A DNA stretch of 64,000 nucleotides from NCBI GenBank assembly GCA_017417585.1, contig JAFPYX010000041.1, positions 1-64,000 on the forward strand. Direction: 5' to 3'. Shown here one piece after another: positions 17,938 to 24,321 of the stretch (positions are counted from its first letter, which is position 1; each line of letters starts with the position of its first letter). Both the position numbers and the translations under genes were made by a program. The stretch comes from Victivallales bacterium. Its GTDB lineage: Bacteria > Verrucomicrobiota > Lentisphaeria > Oligosphaerales > Oligosphaeraceae. The notes beneath the pieces are model-generated. The model was not told where the DNA came from and did no database searches. It saw nothing but the letters and a program-made list of their open reading frames with translations.

Positions 17938-18888
17938 ATGATTGTTACCACCAAGGAACTGTTCAAGCACGCCTACGGGAAATACGCGATTGGCGCCTAC
18001 AACATTAACAACCTCGAGCAGACCATGGGGCTCTTCGAGGGGAATGTCCGCTCCAAGGCACCGTTCATCGTCCAGCTCTCCAAGGGTGCTCGTTCCTATA
18101 CCCACAAGAAGATGCTGGAGGCGCTCATGAAGACCGCCAACGAAATCTTCCCTGATGCGATTTTCGCGGTTCACCTGGACCACGGTGACGAGGCGACCTG
18201 CTATGACTGCATCGACTCAGGAGTGTACTCCTCCGTGATGATCGACGCCTCCGCATTCCCCTACGAGGAGAATGTCAAAATCACCAAACGCGTGGTGGAC
18301 GCCGCCCATGCCAAGGGCATCGTGGTCGAGGCCGAGCTGGGGCAGCTCAAGGGTATTGAGGAGGATGTCAAGGCCGCCGAGCACATCTACACCAAGCCCG
18401 AGGAGGTCGAGGATTTCGTTTCCAAGACCGGCTGCGACTCCCTGGCGTGTGCGATCGGCACCTCCCACGGTGCGTTCAAGTTCTCCGGCGACCAGAAGCT
18501 TCGCTATGACATCCTGGAGGAAGTCCAGCGCCGTCTGCCCGGCTTCCCGCTGGTGATGCACGGTTCCTCCTCCGTCCCGCAGGGCGAGGTCGCCCGCATC
18601 AACGCCGCCGGCGGCCAGATCCTGGGCGCCAAAGGCGTGGACGCCACCCAGTTCCTGGGCGCGGCGAAGCGCGGCGTGACCAAGATCAACATCGATACCG
18701 ACGGCCGTCTGGTCTGGTGCCGCGTCCACCGCGAACTTTTCCGCGACAAGCCCGCGGAGTTCGACCTGCGCAAGCCCGGCAAGATCTTCATGAAGGAATA
18801 CGCCGATTTCATCTACGAGAAGAACTGCCTGCTCGGTTCCGCCTACCAGGCCGATGACGTGCGTGCCTACCTGGCCGCCAACAAGTAA
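17938..18888 (+). CDS. fba: class II fructose-bisphosphate aldolase
   Basis: Zinc-dependent glycolytic and gluconeogenic enzyme that reversibly splits fructose 1,6-bisphosphate. The ATG at 17938 is preceded by AGAAAGGAAA and gives 316 residues. The class II signature HLDHGD (79-84) supplies metal-binding and catalytic residues. Further blocks include VEAELGQL-G, AIGTSHGAFKF, VMHGSSSVP and the phosphate-binding TKINIDTD. It is followed by a strong hairpin terminator, so it is probably transcribed alone or as the last gene of a unit. Confidence 0.94.
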   Translation: MIVTTKELFKHAYGKYAIGAYNINNLEQTMGLFEGNVRSKAPFIVQLSKGARSYTHKKMLEALMKTANEIFPDAIFAVHLDHGDEATCYDCIDSGVYSSVMIDASAFPYEENVKITKRVVDAAHAKGIVVEAELGQLKGIEEDVKAAEHIYTKPEEVEDFVSKTGCDSLACAIGTSHGAFKFSGDQKLRYDILEEVQRRLPGFPLVMHGSSSVPQGEVARINAAGGQILGAKGVDATQFLGAAKRGVTKINIDTDGRLVWCRVHRELFRDKPAEFDLRKPGKIFMKEYADFIYEKNCLLGSAYQADDVRAYLAANK

Positions 18889-18911
18889 GCTGAATTGGCA
18901 AATCTGTATTC

Positions 18912-18955
18912 GGCGCGCGGGGCCTCCTTTGAGGACTCGCGCGCCATTTGTTTTG
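18912..18955 (+). terminator. intrinsic terminator after fba
   Basis: Long hairpin: GGCGCGCG (18912-18919) pairs with CGCGCGCC (18938-18945), and an inner stem CCTC/GAGG closes a CTTT loop. ATTTGTTTTG follows immediately. Confidence 0.85.
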
Positions 18956-19266
18956 ATTGTCAGCCGTTCTGATGCTTTGATACGGGCACGGGGGTACTGT
19001 TGTGTGTCCTTTGCGGGATTGGTTGCAAACAGCAGTTCTCAAATGGCCTCTGTCCAGGACAATAATGGGACAAAACGGTCCGTGAGGGATACATCGGCTT
19101 GTCGTCGCGTGTCATGTAGTTGCGCCAAACGAAATTCATGAAATCTTCATTTGGGATCCAGACGGATGCGGAGAATTGCATTACATTAGGAAAGTTGCCG
19201 ATTTTTCTTACTATCGACTTACAGTCTGACTTTTTCAACACCCTAAATTAGGAATTCCAGCCCATC
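18956..19266. other. gene-free stretch upstream of adk
   Basis: I see no convincing plus-strand gene here. A 93-codon minus-strand frame spans 18960-19241, but it has no recognisable domain, no Shine-Dalgarno sequence and Cys/Pro/His-rich composition at its end, so I leave it out. The end near adk contains GACTTTTTCAACACCC (19229-19244), a phrase often met at the ends of insertion sequences, so this may be an old insertion scar. No clear sigma-70 promoter stands out. Confidence 0.4.
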
Positions 19267-19929
19267 ATGGCAAAGACCTACATCTTTCTTGGCGCACCAG
19301 GCGCAGGCAAAGGCACCCTCGGTGAACTCTTCTGCAAGAAACAGGGCGTAATTCACATCTCAACTGGTCAACTGCTGCGAGACGAGATGGCCGCCGGCAC
19401 CGAGCTGGGCAAGAAGGTCAAGGACCTCATCGCCTCCGGCGCACTGGTCTCCGATGACATTGTGACCGCTATGGTGCGCTCGCGTCTGGCGAAGGCCGAT
19501 GTCCAGGAAAAAGGCGTGATGCTGGACGGGTATCCCCGCACGGTCGCCCAGGCCCAGAGCCTGACCGGCATTCTGGCGGAGACTGGCCTTGCGATGGGCG
19601 GCGCGGTTCTCATCGACGCACCGCGAGAGATTCTCATGAAGCGGTTGACCGGCCGCCGTCTCTGTACCAACAAGGAATGCGGCGCCATCTACAACATCAA
19701 TGACGTCGCTCCGAAAGTGGAGAACGTCTGCGACAAATGCGGCTCTCCGCTCTACCAGCGCTCCGACGACTCCGAGGCCACGGTGCTTGGGCGGCTCAAG
19801 GTCTATGACGAGCAGACTTTCCCGCTCATCGATTTCTATGCCAAGCGCAATGAACTCATCACCGTCACCATCGAGGATGCGCCGATCGAGCACAACTTTG
19901 CGCACCTCTGCCAGGTGATGGGAATTTGA
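19267..19929 (+). CDS. adk: adenylate kinase (zinc-LID type)
   Basis: Interconverts AMP+ATP and 2 ADP in the cytoplasm. The P-loop GAPGAGKGT is at residues 9-17, followed by STGQLLRDE (AMP binding) and DGYPRT-AQA. The LID domain carries four cysteines (CTNKEC ... CDKC), as in structural-zinc adenylate kinases. 220 residues is a normal length. The adk-map-infA order is that of the spc-operon tail, but secY is not upstream; a gene-free gap and fba are there instead. Confidence 0.95.
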   Translation: MAKTYIFLGAPGAGKGTLGELFCKKQGVIHISTGQLLRDEMAAGTELGKKVKDLIASGALVSDDIVTAMVRSRLAKADVQEKGVMLDGYPRTVAQAQSLTGILAETGLAMGGAVLIDAPREILMKRLTGRRLCTNKECGAIYNINDVAPKVENVCDKCGSPLYQRSDDSEATVLGRLKVYDEQTFPLIDFYAKRNELITVTIEDAPIEHNFAHLCQVMGI

Positions 19930-19973
19930 CAAACACTGCCAGCACTTCAGTACCCGGTCGTTTTTGAACTCTC

Positions 19974-20001
19974 GCATTGTGCATTCCGCATGATGCACGG
20001 A
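19974..20001. repeat. degenerate heptad repeat (GCATNNN x4)
   Basis: Four consecutive 7-base words GCATTGT, GCATTCC, GCATGAT, GCACGGA lie in the 74-base gap between adk and map, ending 2 bases before the map start codon. Confidence 0.55.
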
Positions 20002-20003
20002 TT

Positions 20004-20789
20004 ATGTTTCACCTGAGAACTCCAAACATCCACATCTACACTGGGGCGGAAATCGAGAAGGTCCGGATTGCCGCACAGGCCGCCGCACAGGTGCGTGACC
20101 GCATAGCCGAGGCCGTCCAGCCCGGAATGTCCACCTTGGAAATCGACAATCTGGCCGGGGTATTCATCCGCGAGACCGGCGGCGTGAGCGGTTCGTTGGG
20201 ATATCGCGGGTTCCCGCGCCAGATCTGCGTCTCCGTGAACGACGAGGTCGTCCATGGCATCGGGCGTGCCGAACGGATTGTCGCTCCCGGCGATCTTGTG
20301 AAGCTGGACGTGGTGGTGAACATCGGCGGCTACTTTGGCGACACCGCCCGCACGGTATGCGCAGGTTTCCCGGAACCCGAAGGGCTGCCGGGGGAACTCA
20401 TGCGTGTCACGCGGGAGGCGTTGGCTGCGGGAATCGAACGCGCACGCGAGGGGAATTGCATCAATGACATCGGCACGGCGGTGGAAAGGGTTGCGCAGTC
20501 GGCGGGATTCAGTTGTGTACGGGACATGGTCGGGCATGGCTGCGGGCGCAAGATGCACGAGGAACCGGAAGTCCCGAATTATCGCCAAGGAGGGAAGACA
20601 CCACGCCTCGCCGCCGGAATGATCATCTGCATCGAGCCGATGATCAATGTCGGAACCTGGCGCATCACCGTGGATTCCGTGGACCAGTGGACGGTGCGCA
20701 GTGCCGACCATTCCCTTTCAGCCCATTTTGAGCATCAAATTCTCATCACATCAAAAGAACCTGAAATTCTAACGTATGGCAAAAACTGA
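20004..20789 (+). CDS. map: methionine aminopeptidase type I
   Basis: Removes the initiator methionine from nascent proteins. The ATG at 20004 gives 261 residues; an upstream TTG in frame would fall inside the heptad repeat. The metal ligands are recognisable: D102 (KLDVVV), D113 (FGDTAR), H178 (GHGCGR), then CIEPMI and FEHQILIT supply the two glutamates. The last 14 bases overlap the infA start, which suggests translational coupling. Confidence 0.95.
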   Translation: MFHLRTPNIHIYTGAEIEKVRIAAQAAAQVRDRIAEAVQPGMSTLEIDNLAGVFIRETGGVSGSLGYRGFPRQICVSVNDEVVHGIGRAERIVAPGDLVKLDVVVNIGGYFGDTARTVCAGFPEPEGLPGELMRVTREALAAGIERAREGNCINDIGTAVERVAQSAGFSCVRDMVGHGCGRKMHEEPEVPNYRQGGKTPRLAAGMIICIEPMINVGTWRITVDSVDQWTVRSADHSLSAHFEHQILITSKEPEILTYGKN

Positions 20790-20994
20790 TTGCATTAAAG
20801 TCGATGGCGTAGTCAAGGAGCTGTTGCCGAACACCACATTCCGTGTTCAGCTGGAGAACGGGCACGAGGTTCTCGCGTCCATCTCGGGGAAAATGCGTCT
20901 GCATTTCATTCGCATCCTGCCTGGGGATAGGGTGACCGTGGAAATCTCGCCGTATGACCTGACCAAGGGGCGTATTTCCTATCGAAAGCGCTAG
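20776..20994 (+). CDS. infA: translation initiation factor IF-1
   Basis: A 72-residue S1/OB-fold factor that occupies the ribosomal A site during initiation. The sequence has the standard blocks: [26 protein letters not shown], the -SGKMR- segment, and [11 protein letters not shown] at the end. It overlaps the 3' end of map by 14 bases, and no separate Shine-Dalgarno sequence is visible. Confidence 0.96.
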   Translation: MAKTDCIKVDGVVKELLPNTTFRVQLENGHEVLASISGKMRLHFIRILPGDRVTVEISPYDLTKGRISYRKR

Positions 20995-21021
20995 GTAGGG
21001 GCGTGCCGTTGCTCCGTTTCC

Positions 21022-21130
21022 TTTCCGCGCCTTGGGGGGGACATTAAGGCGCAGGAATGCCTGCGGAACACCAACCGGGTTCAAGACTCGGCACGCTCGA
21101 TTGCCGCCATGCCCGGCGCGGAAATCTTTT
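21022..21130 (+). ncRNA. structured RNA or large terminator between infA and rpmJ
   Basis: A perfect 10-bp inverted repeat, TTTCCGCGCC (21022-21031) and GGCGCGGAAA (21115-21124), closes an 83-base interior. The interior contains a second perfect hairpin CGCAGG-AATG-CCTGCG (21050-21065). TCTTTTT follows the closing helix. It could be a large branched terminator of the adk-map-infA unit or a small RNA. I do not recognise a known family. The rest of the 428-base gap to rpmJ holds a promoter and a roughly 250-base leader without a gene. Confidence 0.5.
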
Positions 21131-21142
21131 TGTGATATTGCG

Positions 21143-21170
21143 TTGCAGATTCGCATTCTGGCATTATATT
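21143..21170 (+). promoter_or_regulatory. sigma-70-like promoter for the rpmJ-rpsM-rpsK-rpoA-rplQ unit
   Basis: TTGCAG (21143-21148) and TATATT (21165-21170) with a 16-base spacer lie just after the infA terminator. They would give a leader of about 245 bases before rpmJ, long enough for feedback control by a ribosomal protein. Confidence 0.5.
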
Positions 21171-21422
21171 AACAAAATTTCCGTGTCTATTCACCAGGCG
21201 GCGTAGAGTTTCCGGCCGTCGTCGGCGTTTCCGGCTGGAAGGATGCCATTCTTTTCATGTCGTTTGTAACTGTCTATTGGTGGGTAGGTTGCGGAATCTA
21301 CACAAAGGCTCCTGGAGGCTGCCAGGCAAGGGCTTGGCGGTTTTCGGCTCCAGGTCACAAGTCCGGAAAGATCAGGGTGGAAGCTTGTCCATCAGTCCCC
21401 AAAACACCCAAGAGGTACCATC

Positions 21423-21539
21423 ATGAAGGTCAGAGCATCAGTCAAGCGGATGTGCAACAACTGCCAAATTGTGAAGCGCGGCGGTGTGATCTACGTCATC
21501 TGCAGTAAGAATCCCCGCCACAAGCAGCGTCAAGGCTAA
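21423..21539 (+). CDS. rpmJ: 50S ribosomal protein L36 (bL36)
   Basis: A 38-residue protein beginning [11 protein letters not shown] and ending KQRQG. It has the zinc-binding pattern of the C+ form: C11-x2-C14, then C27 and a histidine five residues later. It is the first gene of the ribosomal/RNA polymerase unit. An AGAGGTACCATC sequence just before the ATG provides at most a weak ribosome-binding site. Confidence 0.95.
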   Translation: MKVRASVKRMCNNCQIVKRGGVIYVICSKNPRHKQRQG

Positions 21540-21611
21540 CAAACGTCCAGGTCTCCCCATTCCGCCTGGCTTTCCGGCGGAGCAAAACAAACATTTTCAG
21601 GAACTTGAAAC

Positions 21612-22049
21612 ATGCCTAGAATTCTTGGTGTTGACATCCCGAACAACAAACAGACGGTCATCTCCCTGCAGTACATTTACGGCATTGGCCCTGCCATTGC
21701 GAAACAGGTCTGCGAGAAGGCCAACATTGATCCTCGCCTGAAGGCATCGGAACTCACCGAAGCCAACATCGGTGCCATCCTGAATATTCTTCAGGAGCAA
21801 TACATGGTGGAAGGCGATTTGCGCCGGCAGATTGCCAACAACATCCGCCGCCTGATCGCGATTGGCTCCTATCGCGGCACCCGCCACCGCAAGAATCTGC
21901 CGGTCCATGGGCAGCGTACCCGCACCAATGCGCGTACCCGCAAGGGGTCGAAGAAGACCGTCGGCGCCATCCGTGACCGTACCGAGCGCAAGACCGCGGC
22001 CAGTGCGGCGGCGGCCAAGCTCGAAGGCAAACCTGCGGCCAAGAAGTAG
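21612..22049 (+). CDS. rpsM: 30S ribosomal protein S13 (uS13)
   Basis: Head protein of the small subunit contacting P-site tRNA and the B1 bridge. It has 145 residues with RILGVDIPNNK at the start, YGIGPAIAKQVCEKANI, and the basic RHRKNLPVHGQRT-TNARTRKG block. About 25 residues follow this block as a Lys/Ala-rich tail, longer than in E. coli. It lies 72 bases after rpmJ and 82 bases before rpsK. Confidence 0.96.
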   Translation: MPRILGVDIPNNKQTVISLQYIYGIGPAIAKQVCEKANIDPRLKASELTEANIGAILNILQEQYMVEGDLRRQIANNIRRLIAIGSYRGTRHRKNLPVHGQRTRTNARTRKGSKKTVGAIRDRTERKTAASAAAAKLEGKPAAKK

Positions 22050-22131
22050 TCTGGCGATCGTATCAGCGAGGAATCCAATCACTTTTAATCAAATAATAGC
22101 GCGTTGGGAAAACGCCTAGGAGAAAAGATTC

Positions 22132-22638
22132 ATGGCAGAAGAGACCAAAGAGAAAACCGCGGCCGCCGCGGCGCCTGCCGCCGAAGCCGCCAAGCTGCCG
22201 GTGCAGCCCCTGACCGCCGAACAGATTTTGGCTGATGAGCCGATTGCCGTCGACACCTCCAAGATCAAGCGTGCCAAGAACGGCCGCCTGGTGCTTAGCG
22301 GGGTAGTTCATGTCGAGTCCACCTTCAACAACACCCGCGTGGTCATCACGGATCCGCAGGGCAACGTGCTTTCTTGGTCCACCGGCGGCAAGTTGGGCTA
22401 CAAGGGCTCCCGCAAGAGCACTGCGTATGTCGCCCAGGTCATCGCCGGCGATGCGGCGAAGAAGGCGATGCTTGCCTATGGCCTCAAGGAGGTCGAGGTC
22501 GAAATCAAAGGGCCGGGTGCCGGACGCGAGTCCGCCGTGCGTGGCATCTCCCTTGCTGGTTTGGAAATCACGGTCCTGCGTGACGTTACGCCGTTGCCGC
22601 ACAATGGCTGCCGTCCTCCCAAGCGCCGCAGAGTCTAA
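22132..22638 (+). CDS. rpsK: 30S ribosomal protein S11 (uS11) with N-terminal extension
   Basis: Platform protein of the small subunit. The conserved core starts at about residue 55 ([18 protein letters not shown]) and runs to [11 protein letters not shown]. The first 50 residues are an Ala/Glu/Lys/Pro-rich extension not found in most bacteria. A good Shine-Dalgarno sequence (AGGAGAAAAG) fixes the start at 22132, so the extension is probably translated. rpoA follows directly; rpsD, which lies here in many bacteria, is missing. Confidence 0.95.
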   Translation: MAEETKEKTAAAAAPAAEAAKLPVQPLTAEQILADEPIAVDTSKIKRAKNGRLVLSGVVHVESTFNNTRVVITDPQGNVLSWSTGGKLGYKGSRKSTAYVAQVIAGDAAKKAMLAYGLKEVEVEIKGPGAGRESAVRGISLAGLEITVLRDVTPLPHNGCRPPKRRRV

Positions 22639-22748
22639 AAGTCCGCCAGCGCGGCGCTTGGCTTTTGCCAATGCCGCCGCAAGGCGAAAGCTGGATTTTG
22701 TGTCGCGTCCAAAGGAATGATTTCAAACCTCAAGGAGGAATACCAAGT

Positions 22749-23765
22749 ATGGCAGACCTGAAAAACTTTGTGATGCCCCAGAGCCTGGAGATGGACGAGT
22801 CCAACGCGACTCCGCGTTACGCAAAGTTCGTCACGGAACCCTGGGAAAGCGGCTTTGGTCACACTATCGGCAATGCCCTTCGCCGCGTGTTGCTTACCAT
22901 GATGGAAGGCGTGGCTGTCACCTGCATCCGCATTGACGGCGTGGCCCATGAGTTCACCCCGATTCCGGGCGTGGCCGAAGATGTCATGGACATCATCCTG
23001 AACATCAAGAAGCTTGCCTTCCGATGTGAAGGTTCATTGCCCCGCACACTGGAGATGGTGGTCCAGAAGGCCGGTGTGGTCACGGGCGCCGATATCAAGG
23101 AAGATGGTGTGGTTCAGGTTCTCAACAAGGACCTGAAGCTCTTCACGATCACCGCCGACCTGAAGAAACCGCTGCGAATCGAATTTGACCTGAATCGCGG
23201 CCGCGGCTACCGTCCGAGCGAGCAGAACAAGCATGAAGACCAGCCTGCCGGTTCGATTCCGGTGGACAGCCTTTTCAGCCCGATTGAACGTGTCCGTTAT
23301 GACGTCGGGGCTTCACGCGTGGAGGACCGCACGGACTACGACCGCCTGGAGCTGGAGATCTGGACGGATGGTCGCATGGAGCCGATGGAGGCGCTGGTGA
23401 ATGCCGCGGCGTTGCTCCGCCGCCACCTGACCATCTTTGAGAATCCTCTGCCGGGCAACAAGTTCTCGGACGAGGAGCAGGCTCTCATCGACAAGCTGAA
23501 GCAGCCGATCGAGGCACTGGACCTCTCGGTCCGTTCGGCCAACTGTCTCAAGCAGATCAAGATCGACTTTGTCTGCCAGCTGGTCAAGGTCACGGAAAGC
23601 CAGTTGCTCAAAGTCCGTAACTTCGGCAAGAAATCCTCTACGGAGATCAAGCAGAAGCTGGAGGAGAGCGGCCTGTGCCTGGACATGAATTTACCTGAGA
23701 AAATCAATGACGAGCTGCAGCGCCTCATGGCCGCCCAACTCGAGAAGCCTTCCAAGGAGGATTAG
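22749..23765 (+). CDS. rpoA: DNA-directed RNA polymerase alpha subunit
   Basis: Alpha subunit that nucleates RNA polymerase assembly and contacts UP elements and activators. The ATG at 22749 sits behind a strong AAGGAGGAA; an in-frame start 84 bases earlier is unlikely. The 338 residues comprise the NTD (EPWESGFGHTIGNALRRVLL) and the CTD helix-hairpin-helix region (LDLSVRSANCLKQ-I, LLKVRNFGKKSSTEI). rplQ begins 2 bases after the stop. Confidence 0.97.
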   Translation: MADLKNFVMPQSLEMDESNATPRYAKFVTEPWESGFGHTIGNALRRVLLTMMEGVAVTCIRIDGVAHEFTPIPGVAEDVMDIILNIKKLAFRCEGSLPRTLEMVVQKAGVVTGADIKEDGVVQVLNKDLKLFTITADLKKPLRIEFDLNRGRGYRPSEQNKHEDQPAGSIPVDSLFSPIERVRYDVGASRVEDRTDYDRLELEIWTDGRMEPMEALVNAAALLRRHLTIFENPLPGNKFSDEEQALIDKLKQPIEALDLSVRSANCLKQIKIDFVCQLVKVTESQLLKVRNFGKKSSTEIKQKLEESGLCLDMNLPEKINDELQRLMAAQLEKPSKED

Positions 23766-23767
23766 AA

Positions 23768-24199
23768 ATGAGACACCGCGCTGCCACTTTCAAAATCAAC
23801 CGCAGCAGTTCGCACGTGCGAGCTTTGCTGGCCAATGCGGTTTGCAGCCTGATTGAACACGGCCAGATCAAGACCACGCTGGTGCGTGCCAAGCGCATCC
23901 GTCAGCTGGCGGAGCAGATGATGACCAAAGCCAAGGATGGTAGCCTGCACGCCCGTCGTCTTGCGCTGGCCAAGCTTCACCAGGAGACCCAGGTGGTCCG
24001 TCTGTTTGACGTGCTGGCTCCCCAGTACAAGAACCGCCAGGGCGGCTACACCCGCATCTACAGGCTGGGGCCGCGCATTGGCGACGCCGCCGAAATGAGC
24101 ATCCTCTCGTGGGTCGAGACCGACGAGGAGGTCGCCGCGGGCAAGGCTGCCGAAGCACCGGCCGAGGAGGCTCCCAAGGCGGAAGAGGAAGCGAAGTAA
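23768..24199 (+). CDS. rplQ: 50S ribosomal protein L17 (bL17) with acidic C-terminal tail
   Basis: Large-subunit protein near the exit-tunnel surface. The core is canonical: MRHRAATFKINRSSSHVRALLANA, then VRAKRIRQLAEQMMTKAK, then YTRIYRLGPRIGDAAEMS. It ends with an Ala/Glu-rich tail of about 28 residues (TDEEVAAGKAAEAPAEE...). A strong GGAGGA within the rpoA end serves as ribosome-binding site. A terminator follows. Confidence 0.96.
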   Translation: MRHRAATFKINRSSSHVRALLANAVCSLIEHGQIKTTLVRAKRIRQLAEQMMTKAKDGSLHARRLALAKLHQETQVVRLFDVLAPQYKNRQGGYTRIYRLGPRIGDAAEMSILSWVETDEEVAAGKAAEAPAEEAPKAEEEAK

Positions 24200-24225
24200 G
24201 CCTTCCTGTTTTGCCGCAGAAGTGG

Positions 24226-24280
24226 ACCGGCAGCGTCTGTTCGGCCGAAAAGGCCTGATGGGCTGCCGGTTCTTTCTTTT
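24226..24280 (+). terminator. intrinsic terminator after rplQ
   Basis: ACCGGCAGC (24226-24234) pairs perfectly with GCTGCCGGT (24262-24270), with an internal CGGCC/GGCCTG-rich segment, and is followed by TCTTTCTTTT. Confidence 0.88.
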
Positions 24281-24321
24281 GTCACTTTTTCTCCGAGGTT
24301 TGTTCTGTCCAGGGGGATTCA

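Noticed and set aside
18960-19241. 93-codon minus-strand frame upstream of adk
   Set aside because: No ribosome-binding site, no domain, and an odd composition; kept only as part of the gene-free stretch.
21000-21110. tRNA or tmRNA-like GGTTCAAGACTC word
   Set aside because: The flanking bases do not form a T-arm or acceptor stem, so it is not a tRNA.
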